A model generated the notes under the pieces. The model was not told where the DNA came from and made no database searches. It was given only the letters and a program-made list of their open reading frames with translations. DNA of 64,000 bases from Microvirga sp. (lineage in GTDB: Bacteria; Pseudomonadota; Alphaproteobacteria; Rhizobiales; Beijerinckiaceae). Made by a program: the position numbers and the translations under genes. Shown one piece after another: positions 48,629 through 58,213 of this stretch; positions within the stretch are counted from its first letter, which is position 1; every line of letters begins with the position of its first letter. The stretch is taken from the NCBI RefSeq assembly GCF_014699075.1, contig NZ_JACXAB010000015.1, positions 20,938 through 84,937 of the forward strand, written 5' to 3'.

Positions 48629-49006
48629 TTACTTGAGCTCGACCTTGGCGCCGACCTTCTCGAGGGTCGCCTTGATCTTCTCGGCTTCGTCCTTGGAAAC
48701 GCCTTCCTTGACAGGCTTCGGCGCACCTTCGACGAGGTCCTTAGCTTCCTTCAGGCCCAGGCCCGTGATGCCACGGACTTCCTTGATGACCTCGATCTTC
48801 TTGTCGCCGACGGCAGCAAGAACAACCGTGAACTCAGTCTGCTCTTCAGCAGCCGGAGCACCGGCGCCAGCGCCAGGAGCGGCTGCAACGGCAACAGCAG
48901 CGGCGGCGGAAACGCCCCACTTCTCTTCGAGCATCTTCGAGAGCTCAGCGGCCTCGAGAACGGTCAGCGACGACAGATCGTCAACGAGCTTGGCAAGATC
49001 AGCCAT
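48629..49006 (-). CDS. rplL: 50S ribosomal protein L7/L12
   Basis: 125 residues. N-terminal dimerisation part '[19 protein letters not shown]', an Ala-rich hinge ('[18 protein letters not shown]', about 35-55), and the C-terminal factor-binding domain '[27 protein letters not shown]' (two parts near 73-98). Forms the stalk with L10. 52 bp after rplJ. Confidence 0.98.
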   Translation of the reverse strand: MADLAKLVDDLSSLTVLEAAELSKMLEEKWGVSAAAAVAVAAAPGAGAGAPAAEEQTEFTVVLAAVGDKKIEVIKEVRGITGLGLKEAKDLVEGAPKPVKEGVSKDEAEKIKATLEKVGAKVELK

Positions 49007-49058
49007 TTTCTAGTTCCTTAGGTTCAGTTCGAACGATTGATGGTTTTGAGGTACGGCC

Positions 49059-49577
49059 TCACGCCGCTTCGCCTGTCTTGGCATAGGCCCCGAATACGCG
49101 GGCGAGCTTCGCCGCCGGCGCAGTGCTGAGCTGAGCGATCTTGGTAGCCGGAGCCTGGATAAGGCCGACCAGCTTGCCGCGCAGTTCATCAAGGGACGGC
49201 AGAGTGGCAAGTGCCTTCACTCCGTCCACGTTCAGGGCGGTCGTGCCCATTGCGCCGCCGAGGATCACGAGCTTGTCGTTCCCCTTGGCGAAATCAACAG
49301 CGACCTTGGGCGCCGCGACCGGATCGCTCGAATAAGCGATCAGGGTCGGACCTTTCATAAGGCCCGAGATGGACGCGACGTCCTTGCCTTCGAGAGCGAT
49401 TTTGGCGAGGCTGTTTTTTGCGACCTTCACGGTGGCGCCGGCCTGCTTCATCTGCGCGCGCAGCTTCTGCATGTCAGCGACCGTGAGGCCAGCATAGTGG
49501 GCGACGACGACAACGCTCGTGGTGTTAAACACGTCGTTGAGAGTCGAGACGAGCTCGCGCTTTGCTGCTCTTTCCAC
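49059..49577 (-). CDS. rplJ: 50S ribosomal protein L10
   Basis: 172 residues. '[17 protein letters not shown]', '[24 protein letters not shown]' (near 25-48) and '[13 protein letters not shown]' are L10 signatures. It anchors L7/L12 dimers and, in other bacteria, represses its own mRNA through the leader. A leader of about 380 nt precedes it. Confidence 0.98.
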   Translation of the reverse strand: MERAAKRELVSTLNDVFNTTSVVVVAHYAGLTVADMQKLRAQMKQAGATVKVAKNSLAKIALEGKDVASISGLMKGPTLIAYSSDPVAAPKVAVDFAKGNDKLVILGGAMGTTALNVDGVKALATLPSLDELRGKLVGLIQAPATKIAQLSTAPAAKLARVFGAYAKTGEAA

Positions 49578-49955
49578 TGGGCTCTCTCCGGTTGGCGGAA
49601 GATTTCCGCCGGTTGCATTTGCCGCTCAAGGCCCGGACTTGCATCCGAGGCATCTTGAACGACGCTCTCGCAAGCCCTGTCCCCCAAATGACGCCTGGCG
49701 GCGCACCGGGTGAGATGGTTCGAACCGACTCCCGTCATCTGCGTTAAGCAGATGGTAAACTCGGCTTCCCCGTCTATGCAGGCCCTTTCGAATTAAACCG
49801 GCTAAGCCGGCACCTGCAGTCTTGGACAGGACATAGCCGGAACGCGCCAAAAGTTGCCTCTTGGCTCGCCGGCCTGTCACCGCCCCGTCTCCGGGACGGA
49901 TTCACAGCCAGAAGCTCACGCAAAAGCGGAGCCTCGGCCTATATTTGAAACTCAA
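49578..49955 (-). promoter_or_regulatory. rplJ leader, probable L10 autoregulatory region
   Basis: About 380 nt lie between the predicted start site and the rplJ start, without a credible gene. It contains several short inverted repeats, for example CGGCGGAAA/TTTCCGCCG-like pairing near 49598-49615. Long rplJ leaders bind the L10-L7/L12 complex in other bacteria; that this one does is inference from position and length. Confidence 0.5.
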
Positions 49956-49961
49956 CGCGTT

Positions 49962-49990
49962 CTATTAAGCCTTTCTGAAGCATTTGCCAA
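49962..49990 (-). promoter_or_regulatory. promoter of rplJ-rplL-rpoB-rpoC
   Basis: On the minus strand, TTGGCA (plus 49985-49990), 17 bases, TAATAG (49962-49967). It lies between the YciI-family gene and rplJ, so rplJL-rpoBC can be transcribed apart from rplKA, which is closed by its own terminator. Confidence 0.6.
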
Positions 49991-50085
49991 GGGGCATTTG
50001 CCGGCTTAATGCGATTATTTAAGCAACTCTGTATCATACGGTCTATGCTGGACGGCTCTTCAGCTTCCCGAGCACGACTCCCGCC

Positions 50086-50493
50086 TTACTGCCCGTGCCG
50101 GCTCGCCTGAGCGCTCGTCTCGGGTGTCAGGAGATCGTCGAAGTCGGCCATCTCGTACAAGGGGCGAATTTCGATCTCGCTTGGGCCGGGCATCGGATTG
50201 GGGCAGCGCCTCACCCACGCCACCGCTTCGGCCATGTCCTTGACCTCCCAAAGCCAGAAGCCGGCAACCAGCTCACCGGTCTCAGAAAAGGGTCCGTCAA
50301 TGACGGAGCGGTTCGGGCCGTCGAAGGCCACCCGCTTGCCCTGGGACGACGGCTTGAGGCCTGCCGCAGCCTGGAGAATGCCAGCCTTGACCAGCTCCCC
50401 ATTGAATTGGCCCATGGCATCGAGGAGTTCCGGGGTCGGCATGATCCCCGCCTCGCTGTCTTTGGTCGCCTTGACCAGCACCATCACGCGCAT
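50086..50493 (-). CDS. YciI/DGPF-domain family protein
   Basis: 135 residues from 'MRVMVLVKATKDSEAG'. The family motif 'VIDGPFSETGELVAGFWLWEV' (split near 70-90) and the closing 'EIEIRPLYEMADF' are typical of the DGPF (YCII-related) group, a dimeric ferredoxin-like fold of uncertain biochemical role, often encoded beside ECF sigma factors. Here no sigma factor is near. It interrupts the usual rplA-rplJ junction, and it starts downstream of the rplA terminator, so it should have its own promoter. Confidence 0.88.
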   Translation of the reverse strand: MRVMVLVKATKDSEAGIMPTPELLDAMGQFNGELVKAGILQAAAGLKPSSQGKRVAFDGPNRSVIDGPFSETGELVAGFWLWEVKDMAEAVAWVRRCPNPMPGPSEIEIRPLYEMADFDDLLTPETSAQASRHGQ

Positions 50494-50576
50494 GAGCCTG
50501 TCCCTCCCGTTCACGGGACTGTAATGCCCCTGGTGCGAGGCGACAAATGGGATGTCGGCTCGATCAGAGCGCAAAC

Positions 50577-50608
50577 GAGAAAGCCCGGCATTTCTGCCGG
50601 GCTTTCTC
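50577..50608 (-). terminator. Rho-independent terminator after rplA
   Basis: GAGAAAGCCCGGCA, loop of four, TGCCGGGCTTTCTC: a 14-bp perfect stem whose lower part supplies A/T pairs. It lies 21 bp past the rplA stop and closes the secE-nusG-rplK-rplA transcript before the YciI gene. Confidence 0.85.
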
Positions 50609-50629
50609 AAGGTCTTGACGACGGTCTGA

Positions 50630-51331
50630 TTAGCCGTTGAGCACTGAGGAAGGATCAACCTTCACGCCTGGGCCCATCGTCGAGGAGACGGCGACGCGCT
50701 GGATGTAGGTGCCCTTGGCGCCGGTGGGCTTCGCCTTGGAGACGGCATCGGCGAAAGCCTTGATGTTCTCCACAAGCTTGCCTTCGTCGAAGGAGGCCTT
50801 GCCGATGCCGGCATGAACGATACCAGCCTTCTCGACGCGGAACTCGACGGCACCGCCCTTGGCGGCCTCGACGGCACCCTTCACGTCCATGGTGACCGTT
50901 CCGACCTTCGGGTTCGGCATCAGGCCGCGGGGCCCAAGAACCTTACCGAGACGGCCGACGAGCGGCATCATGTCCGGGGTGGCGATGCAGCGGTCGAAAT
51001 CGATCGTGCCACCGTTGACGACCTCGAAGAGCTCCTCGGCGCCCACCACGTCCGCACCGGCAGCCTTGGCCTCGTCGGCCTTGGCGCCGCGGGCGAACAC
51101 GGCCACGCGAACCGTACGGCCGGAGCCGTTCGGCAGGTTGCAGACGCCGCGGACCATCTGGTCGGCGTGGCGGGGATCGACGCCGAGATTCATCGAGATC
51201 TCGATGGTCTCGTCGAACTTCGCCTTGGCGCGTTCCTTGATCAGCTTCACCGCGTCCTGGATCGGGTAGAGCTTGGTGGCATCAACACCCTCGCGGGCGG
51301 CGCGGATGCGCTTACCTTCTTTCACAGCCAT
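50630..51331 (-). CDS. rplA: 50S ribosomal protein L1
   Basis: 233 residues. '[17 protein letters not shown]', '[23 protein letters not shown]' (near 38-60) and '[14 protein letters not shown]' near 128 identify L1; it binds the 23S stalk and represses the L11 operon in other bacteria. Two adjacent ATGs occur; the second is five bases after GGAGG and is preferred. 10 bp after rplK. Confidence 0.98.
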   Translation of the reverse strand: MAVKEGKRIRAAREGVDATKLYPIQDAVKLIKERAKAKFDETIEISMNLGVDPRHADQMVRGVCNLPNGSGRTVRVAVFARGAKADEAKAAGADVVGAEELFEVVNGGTIDFDRCIATPDMMPLVGRLGKVLGPRGLMPNPKVGTVTMDVKGAVEAAKGGAVEFRVEKAGIVHAGIGKASFDEGKLVENIKAFADAVSKAKPTGAKGTYIQRVAVSSTMGPGVKVDPSSVLNG

Positions 51332-51341
51332 CATGCCCTCC

Positions 51342-51770
51342 TTATGCCACTTCCATGCCCATCGAGCGCGCGGAGCCCTCGATCATGGCCATGGCGGATT
51401 CAACGGTGTCGCAGTTGAGATCGACCATCTTCTTCTCGGCGATCTCGCGGATCTGGTCGCGGGTCACGCGGCCGACATTGCCGCCCTTGCCGGGGGTCTG
51501 CGAACCCTTGTCGATCTTCGCGGCCTTCTTGAGCCAGTACGAGACCGGGGGCTGCTTCATCTCGAAGGTGAAGGAACGGTCCTGATACGCGGTGATGATC
51601 ACCGGGATCGGGGTGCCCTTCTCCATCTGCGCCGTCTTCGCGTTGAAGGCCTTGCAGAATTCCATGATGTTCAGGCCGCGCTGACCGAGCGCCGGACCGA
51701 TCGGCGGCGACGGGTTGGCTGCGCCTGCGGGCACTTGAAGCTTAACGTAGCCCGAGATTTTCTTTGCCAT
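51342..51770 (-). CDS. rplK: 50S ribosomal protein L11
   Basis: 142 residues from '[20 protein letters not shown]'. '[22 protein letters not shown]' (near 22-44) includes the Pro residues of the thiostrepton/RelA-sensing domain. '[10 protein letters not shown]' closes it. The 172-bp gap from nusG contains two hairpins. Confidence 0.98.
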   Translation of the reverse strand: MAKKISGYVKLQVPAGAANPSPPIGPALGQRGLNIMEFCKAFNAKTAQMEKGTPIPVIITAYQDRSFTFEMKQPPVSYWLKKAAKIDKGSQTPGKGGNVGRVTRDQIREIAEKKMVDLNCDTVESAMAMIEGSARSMGMEVA

Positions 51771-51850
51771 AGGACTGCTCCTAATGGACCACGCACCCGG
51801 GGCCAACCAGGCGGCATGGCAGTTGCAGATCGCGGTACGGCCTTATGAAG

Positions 51851-51906
51851 GCCCGGTTGGCGACCGGGCAGACCTCCCGCGGATGAAAGGTCCTCTCAGA
51901 GGACCT
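51851..51906 (-). promoter_or_regulatory. two hairpins in the nusG-rplK gap (L11 leader)
   Basis: Hairpin 1 is AGGTCCTC-TCA-GAGGACCT (51888-51906), an 8-bp perfect stem followed on the minus strand by TTC. Hairpin 2 is GCCCGGT-TGGCG-ACCGGGC (51851-51869), a 7-bp stem. They lie 80-135 bp before rplK. They may form the L1-binding leader or an attenuator; not proven. Confidence 0.5.
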
Positions 51907-51942
51907 GAGAAGTACCACCCATCAGGTGCCACTTCCCGCCGG

Positions 51943-52476
51943 TCAGACCTTTTCGACCTGACCGTATTCGAGCTCGACCGGCGTTGCGCGGCCGAAGATG
52001 GACACCGCCACCTTGAGGCGGGCCCGGGCGTGATCGACTTCCTCGACGACGCCGTTGAACGAGGCGAACGGACCGTCGGAGACGCGGACCTGCTCGCCGA
52101 TCTCGAAGCTCACGGATGGCTTCGGGTGATCGACACCTTCGGCCACCTGGCCCTTGATCCGCTCGGCCTCACGATCCGGGATCGGAACGGGCTTGGACTT
52201 GTCGGCGCCCAGGAAGCCTGTCACCTTCGGGGTGTTCTTGATGAGGTGGTAGACCTCGTCGGTCAGGTCGCACTTCACCAGGACATAGCCCGGGAAGAAC
52301 TTGCGCTCGGTATCGACCTTGCGGCCGCGGCGCACCTCGACGACCTTCTCGGTCGGGACCATGACCTCGTCGAACTTGTCCTCAAGGCCACGCTGGGCGG
52401 CCTGGTCCTTGATCGACTGGGCGACCTTGTTCTCGAAATTCGAATAGGCGTGGACGATGTACCAACGCTTCGTCAT
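51943..52476 (-). CDS. nusG: transcription termination/antitermination factor NusG
   Basis: 177 residues from 'MTKRWYIVHAYSNFENK'. NGN domain with 'RKFFPGYVLVKCDLTDEVYHLIKNTPKVTGFLG' (about residues 60-92) and KOW domain 'GEQVRVSDGPFASFNGVVEEVD' near 125. It couples polymerase to Rho and ribosome. A GTG three codons upstream is possible, but the ATG stands about eight bases from AAGGGG. 12 bp after secE. Confidence 0.98.
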   Translation of the reverse strand: MTKRWYIVHAYSNFENKVAQSIKDQAAQRGLEDKFDEVMVPTEKVVEVRRGRKVDTERKFFPGYVLVKCDLTDEVYHLIKNTPKVTGFLGADKSKPVPIPDREAERIKGQVAEGVDHPKPSVSFEIGEQVRVSDGPFASFNGVVEEVDHARARLKVAVSIFGRATPVELEYGQVEKV

Positions 52477-52488
52477 TGCATCCACCCC

Positions 52489-52689
52489 TTAACCGCCAAG
52501 CCCAAGGATCACCCAGCGAACGCCCCAGCCGATCGCCTGATCGACGACCAGAAAGAAGATGCTGGCCAGCACAACCATCACGAACACCATGGCGGTCGTG
52601 ATCATGGTCTCCTTGCGCGTCGGCCAGGTCACCTTCGCGGCTTCCGAGCGGACCTGCTGTATGAAATCGAACGGGTTCGTCTTCGCCAT
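52489..52689 (-). CDS. secE: protein translocase subunit SecE
   Basis: 66 residues, the short single-span form usual outside gammaproteobacteria. 'MAKTNPFDFIQQVRSEAAKVTWPTRKET' gives the amphipathic helix with the conserved W-P, followed by 'MVFVMVVLASIFFLVVD', the membrane span. It clamps SecY. The longer frame upstream is rejected. Located between tRNA-Trp and nusG. Confidence 0.96.
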   Translation of the reverse strand: MAKTNPFDFIQQVRSEAAKVTWPTRKETMITTAMVFVMVVLASIFFLVVDQAIGWGVRWVILGLGG

Positions 52690-52851
52690 TTCACTGCGCC
52701 CGTACCGCCTTGAGGGCGGCAGCGAACGTCCTCTGAGGGCATGCTCATGCCCAAATTGAAGGGGCGCGAGGCTGTTTCCCAAGCCCCGCGCCACCTGTTC
52801 AAACCATCTGCGGGGCGCTCTTTAGAGCAAAACGCCCGCTTTGTCGACCGC

Positions 52852-52928
52852 TGGCAGGAGTGGAGGGACTCGAACCCCCAACCCCCGGTTTTGGAGACCG
52901 GTGCTCTAGCCGATTGAGCTACACTCCT
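52852..52928 (-). tRNA. tRNA-Trp (anticodon CCA)
   Basis: On the minus strand AGGAGTG pairs with CACTCCT, the anticodon arm is CCGGT-CTCCAAA-ACCGG (CCA), and the T-arm contains TTCGAGT. Discriminator G and an encoded CCA end follow. It lies between tuf2 and secE, the classical location in proteobacteria. Confidence 0.97.
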
Positions 52929-52970
52929 CCGGCGGTCAACAGGTGGCGGAAACCCGCCACCTGGATCTCA

Positions 52971-54161
<1,191 letters not shown>

Positions 54162-54390
54162 TGATCTCTACCTTACAGAGGCCAGGAACAAAAAACCCAG
54201 GGGCGTCCGATATTGCGGTTGCGCTCTTTGTGCAAGAGCCAATTTCGATATTGCAGAACCTAATGCCCGATAACCTGGTCCTTCACGCATCAAAAGCTCA
54301 TTTACCGAACGCTCCTCAATCGGCGGGTTCGGCCTGTATAAAGGCATTTCAGGTCAGAATTACAAGCTGGATGGCATGTGGACTAGAAGG

Positions 54391-54464
54391 TGGAGCGGGT
54401 GAAGGGAATCGAACCCTCGTATTCAGCTTGGAAGGCTGCTGCTCTACCATTGAGCTACACCCGC
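54391..54464 (-). tRNA. tRNA-Gly (anticodon TCC)
   Basis: Acceptor GCGGGTG/CACCCGC, anticodon arm CAGCC-TTCCAAG-like with TCC, T-loop TTCGATT, discriminator T and encoded CCA. It lies 17 bp downstream of tRNA-Tyr and about 230 bp upstream of tuf2. Confidence 0.96.
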
Positions 54465-54481
54465 ATGCACTTTTGACTGGG

Positions 54482-54566
54482 TGGTGGGGGAAGTAGGACT
54501 CGAACCTACGAAGGCATAGCCAGCGGATTTACAGTCCGCCCCCTTTGCCGCTCGGGACATTCCCCC
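54482..54566 (-). tRNA. tRNA-Tyr (anticodon GTA)
   Basis: 85 nt with a long variable arm, as expected for class II tRNA-Tyr. Acceptor GGGGGAA/TTCCCCC, anticodon arm GCGGACTGTAAATCCGC, T-loop TTCGAGT, discriminator A and encoded CCA. First of the Tyr-Gly-tuf2 group. Confidence 0.97.
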
Positions 54567-54757
54567 TTAGAACCCAACCCGAACGCACAACGCCGAGGCT
54601 GTTCCGCGGACCGCTTCGCTCATGGCTCGGCGTTCCGTGGCGCTCTTATGGTGAGGTGGATGGCCGGTGTCAACCTCAAAGCGCACCGAAATCCGACAGT
54701 CGTGAATGGCCGCTCCCTGTGCTATGGCGTGCAGACAACACGTGAGATCCAAAGAGC

Positions 54758-55582
54758 ATGAGCGAGCGTCCCTTCCCCTCCCGCAAGCCCCGTTTCCAGC
54801 GCCCTCACGGGAAGCCGGGCCGCCGTGACCCCAAAGCCTGGCGGCCCAATTTCGAGATCGATACGACCATTCTCTATGGCTGGCACCCGGTGTTCGAAGC
54901 CTTGCGTAACGGCAAGCGGACGATTCGCCGCCTCCTAGCCACCGAGAACTCCGCCCGCCGCCTGAGCGAGGAGCTGGATGCCCCACTGCCGATCGAACCC
55001 GAGATCGTTCGGCCGGACGAAATCAACCGCCTCCTGGAACCGGACGCCGTTCATCAGGGCCTCTATGCCGAGGCGGATCCCCTGCCCTCTCCCTCGGTCG
55101 GTACCCTGAGCGGCAAGCGCGTCGTGCTGGCCCTCGACCAGATCACCGATCCGCACAATGTGGGCGCCATCCTCCGCACGGCGGCGGCCTTCGATGTGGA
55201 GGCCATTATCACGACGGCCCGACATAGCCCTGCCGCAACCGGCGTTCTGGCCAAATCCGCTTCAGGAGGCCTCGAGCATGTGCCTTTCATGATTGTTCGC
55301 AACCTCAGCGACACGCTGATCGCCCTCGGCGAGCGCGGCTATCAGCGCATCGGGCTTGATTCGTCAGGAGAGGCCAATCTGGACGAGATCGACATCCGCC
55401 TGCCTGTGGTTCTCGTGCTCGGCTCCGAGGGAAAAGGGCTAAGGCAGAGAACGCGGGACTGCTGCGACGTGATCGGACGCCTCGACATGCCCGGCGCCAT
55501 CAAGAGCCTCAACGTCTCGAATGCAGCCGCGATTTCCCTTTTTGCTGTGGTCAAAGGCGCATTCCGTAACGTCAGCAAGTAG
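54758..55582 (+). CDS. TrmH/SpoU-family 23S rRNA 2'-O-ribose methyltransferase (RlmB-like)
   Basis: 274 residues. A basic N-terminus is followed by 'YGWHPVFEALRNGKRTIRRLL' (near 36-56), the substrate-binding domain. The SPOUT knot has motif 1 'LDQITDPHNVGAILRTAAAFD' (near 125-145), motif 2 'VVLVLGSEGKGLRQRTRD' (near 210) and motif 3 'SLNVSNAAAISLFAV' near 250. RlmB methylates the 23S G2251 ribose. It is divergent from the tRNA-Tyr group, so the 190-bp gap probably holds both promoters. Confidence 0.93.
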   Translation: MSERPFPSRKPRFQRPHGKPGRRDPKAWRPNFEIDTTILYGWHPVFEALRNGKRTIRRLLATENSARRLSEELDAPLPIEPEIVRPDEINRLLEPDAVHQGLYAEADPLPSPSVGTLSGKRVVLALDQITDPHNVGAILRTAAAFDVEAIITTARHSPAATGVLAKSASGGLEHVPFMIVRNLSDTLIALGERGYQRIGLDSSGEANLDEIDIRLPVVLVLGSEGKGLRQRTRDCCDVIGRLDMPGAIKSLNVSNAAAISLFAVVKGAFRNVSK

Positions 55583-55820
55583 CTCCAGCCGTCCTGATAA
55601 GCGGCTGAATATGTTCAAGAATATCGGTCCACCAGCACTTCCTTAGACGGAAGTCGCAAATACCAATTGGGAATTGTGGAAAGAAAGGCCGGAGGTAGCC
55701 TCCCGTTTGATGGATTCTTGGCTGCGGGGAGCAGTCACGATGCCTCGGCTCAAAGCTCGGCATTCGGGCTTGCGGCCCAGAACCCGGATCAGACCGGGCA
55801 CATCTATGGAAGGGAACCCT

Positions 55821-57539
55821 ATGGCAACAGCAGCAACTACGCCGCATTCGGCCGCCGCGCCGCGGCCGATGACGAAGGAGGAGAGGAAGGTCATCCTGGC
55901 TTCCTCCCTCGGCACCGTCTTCGAATGGTACGATTTCTATCTCTACGGCTCTCTCGCCACGATCATCGGCGCGCAGTTCTTCTCCGCCTTCGACGTGACG
56001 ACCCGTAACGTCTTCGCGCTCCTGGCCTTCGCGGCCGGCTTCCTGGTGCGCCCGTTCGGCGCCATCTTCTTCGGCCGCATCGGTGATCTCGTCGGCCGCA
56101 AGTACACCTTCCTGGTCACGATCCTGATCATGGGCTTCTCGACCTTCCTGGTCGGCCTGTTGCCCAGCTACAATCAGATCGGCTGGATCGCTCCTGTCAT
56201 CCTGATCGCGCTGCGCATGCTGCAGGGTCTCGCCCTGGGCGGCGAGTACGGCGGCGCTGCGGTCTACGTGGCCGAGCATGCCCCGGTGGGCCGTCGCGGC
56301 TTCTACACCAGCTTCATCCAGATCACGGCAACCGTCGGTCTTCTGCTGTCCCTCGTCGTCATTCTCGTGCTGCGCACCTGGATGGGTGAGCAGGGCTTCC
56401 AGACGGGCGAAGGCTGGCCGATCGCCGGCTGGCGCATTCCGTTCCTGCTCTCCGTGGTGCTCCTCGGCATTTCGGTCTGGATTCGTCTCCAGATGCACGA
56501 ATCGCCTGCCTTCCAGAAGATGAAGGAAGAGGGGACACAGTCGAAGGCGCCTCTGAAGGAGGCTTTCGGTCAGTGGGGCAACGCCAAGATGGTGCTCATC
56601 GCCCTGGTCGGTCTTGCGATCGGACAAGCTGTGGTGTGGTACACGGGCCAGTTCTACGCCCTGTTCTTCCTCCAGAGCATTCTGAAGGTCGACCTGCTCA
56701 CCTCGAACGTGCTCATCGCCTGGTCGCTGATCCTCGGCACGGGTGGCTTCGTGTTCTTCGGTGCGCTGTCGGACAAGATCGGCCGCAAGCCGGTGATTCT
56801 CGGCGGCTGCCTGATCGCGGCGATCACCTACTTCCCGCTGTTCGGGGCTCTCACGAACGTAGCCAGCCCGCGCCTCAATCAGGCGCTTGAAACGGCCAAG
56901 GTCCAGGTCGTGGCCGACCCCGCAACCTGCGGCTCGGTGTTCGATCCGGTGGGCATTCGTACCTTCACCGCACCTTGCGATGTCGCCCGCGTGGCCCTCG
57001 CTCGTTCGGCGGTCAAGTATGAGCTCGTCCCCGCCCCGGCAGGCTCGCCTGTGAAGGTGACGTTCAACGGCAAGGAAGCCCCGATCGCTCCGGCGATCCC
57101 GGCCAACATCACCGCCTTCACGGCCGCGGCCGGCGAAGCGGGCTATCCGAAGGCAGGCGATCCGACCATCCTGAAGGTCGGCGGCTTCTTCGATGCCCTG
57201 GGCAATGCTCAGGCTCTGAAGGCCATCGGCATCCTGACGATCCTCGTGATCTACGTCACGATGGTCTACGGTCCGATCGCGGCGGCCCTGGTGGAGTTCT
57301 TCCCCACCCGCATCCGCTACACCGCGATGTCCCTGCCTTACCACATCGCCAACGGCTGGTTCGGCGGCCTACTGCCTCCCACCGCCTTCGCGATGGTGGC
57401 GGCCACCGGCGATATCTACTACGGCCTGTGGTACCCGATCGTGATCGCCCTGGTGACCTTCGTGGTCGGCCTGCTCTTCGTGCCGGAGACCAAGGACCGC
57501 GATATCATGACCTACGAGGGCGCCGGCGCGAAGCGTTAA
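55821..57539 (+). CDS. MFS transporter, metabolite:H+ symporter (MHS) type
   Basis: 572 residues from 'MATAATTPHSAAA', five bases after AAGGGA. 'ASSLGTVFEWYDFYLYGSLA' (TM1, near 30-50) and 'FFGRIGDLVGRKYTFLVTIL' (loop 2-3) are MHS signatures; 'ALGGEYGGAAVYVAEHAP' is TM4. Between the segments around residues 345 and 470 there is an unusually long loop (about 120 residues, two Cys 'PATCGSVFD' and 'TAPCDVARVA'), known in some members of this family. Substrate, perhaps a dicarboxylate or osmolyte, is unknown. Single gene with its own terminator. Confidence 0.9.
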   Translation: MATAATTPHSAAAPRPMTKEERKVILASSLGTVFEWYDFYLYGSLATIIGAQFFSAFDVTTRNVFALLAFAAGFLVRPFGAIFFGRIGDLVGRKYTFLVTILIMGFSTFLVGLLPSYNQIGWIAPVILIALRMLQGLALGGEYGGAAVYVAEHAPVGRRGFYTSFIQITATVGLLLSLVVILVLRTWMGEQGFQTGEGWPIAGWRIPFLLSVVLLGISVWIRLQMHESPAFQKMKEEGTQSKAPLKEAFGQWGNAKMVLIALVGLAIGQAVVWYTGQFYALFFLQSILKVDLLTSNVLIAWSLILGTGGFVFFGALSDKIGRKPVILGGCLIAAITYFPLFGALTNVASPRLNQALETAKVQVVADPATCGSVFDPVGIRTFTAPCDVARVALARSAVKYELVPAPAGSPVKVTFNGKEAPIAPAIPANITAFTAAAGEAGYPKAGDPTILKVGGFFDALGNAQALKAIGILTILVIYVTMVYGPIAAALVEFFPTRIRYTAMSLPYHIANGWFGGLLPPTAFAMVAATGDIYYGLWYPIVIALVTFVVGLLFVPETKDRDIMTYEGAGAKR

Positions 57540-57568
57540 GCTTCCGGCGAACCGCTCATCAAAACAGG

Positions 57569-57596
57569 AAAGCCCCGCCGAAAGGCGGGGCTTTTC
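57569..57596 (+). terminator. Rho-independent terminator after the MFS gene
   Basis: AAAGCCCCGCC, GAAA loop, GGCGGGGCTTTT then CG: an 11-bp GC-rich stem followed by a T-run, 30 bp past the MFS stop. Its A-rich left arm allows function for the convergent small gene too. Confidence 0.9.
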
Positions 57597-57615
57597 GTTG
57601 GGGATGAGCCGACTG

Positions 57616-57921
57616 TCAGTAGCAGGTGGTCACCCGGCGGACGATCCAGCCCTCACCCTCGACGAACATGCGCTTGCGGGAAATATCGCAATGTGCATCG
57701 CTGCCCGTGGTGGGCTGAACCGACGATGTGGTCTCCACATCCTTGGCGGAAACCGCCGTCACCGTCTCCTTGGCGGGCTTTGCAGCCACACCATGGCTCG
57801 CCGGCGCGGCTTCAGCTGCTCCAACCAGGCCTGCACCTGCAAAGACTGCGAGAACGGTAAAAATCTTGAGGACGCCTTGCGGCGAGATCCCCGACTGAAC
57901 AGAAGCCCCTGAGGCCGTCAT
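57616..57921 (-). CDS. small secreted protein with C-terminal Cys pair
   Basis: 101 residues from 'MTASGASVQSGISP'. A hydrophobic core 'VLKIFTVLAVFAGAGLVGA' and AEA-type cleavage near residue 38 indicate export. The mature part is Thr/Val-rich, then ends with Cys, 21 residues including 'RKRMFVEGEGWIVRRV', and a final Cys-Tyr. The same Cys-x21-Cys ending with a Trp and basic residues occurs in the broken gene at 63283. Function unknown. Convergent with the MFS gene. Confidence 0.75.
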   Translation of the reverse strand: MTASGASVQSGISPQGVLKIFTVLAVFAGAGLVGAAEAAPASHGVAAKPAKETVTAVSAKDVETTSSVQPTTGSDAHCDISRKRMFVEGEGWIVRRVTTCY

Positions 57922-58060
57922 GGCACCAACTCCGTGATTGCTGTTTGCCTGACAATTCCAGAAACGGAGGTTGGTTTCGGTGCGCTGGAACACTTAATAT
58001 TTCCATTTGCATGGAACTTGCGTCCTGCTCCGGGTGCTGCTACCTCAGCCCTTAAGGTGA

Positions 58061-58135
58061 GCCGGTGTAGCACAGCGGTAGTGCAGCGGTTTTGTAAACC
58101 GAAGGTCGGGAGTTCGATCCTCTCCACCGGCACCA
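58061..58135 (+). tRNA. tRNA-Thr (anticodon TGT), probable island attachment site
   Basis: Acceptor GCCGGTG/CACCGGC, anticodon arm CGGTT-TTGTAAA-ACCG-like with TGT, T-loop TTCGATC, discriminator A and encoded CCA. A broken phage-type integrase gene begins 78 bp downstream on the same strand, the standard layout for elements inserted into tRNA 3' ends. No second copy of the tRNA 3' end is visible up to 64000, so the far attachment site must lie beyond or be lost. Confidence 0.95.
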
Positions 58136-58213
58136 TTCATTCTCCTTGAGTGGTAAGGCTTTCAGCGATAACAAGCACTTAGAAGCGTCCAAACTCTCAC
58201 ACAGGACGCTCAC

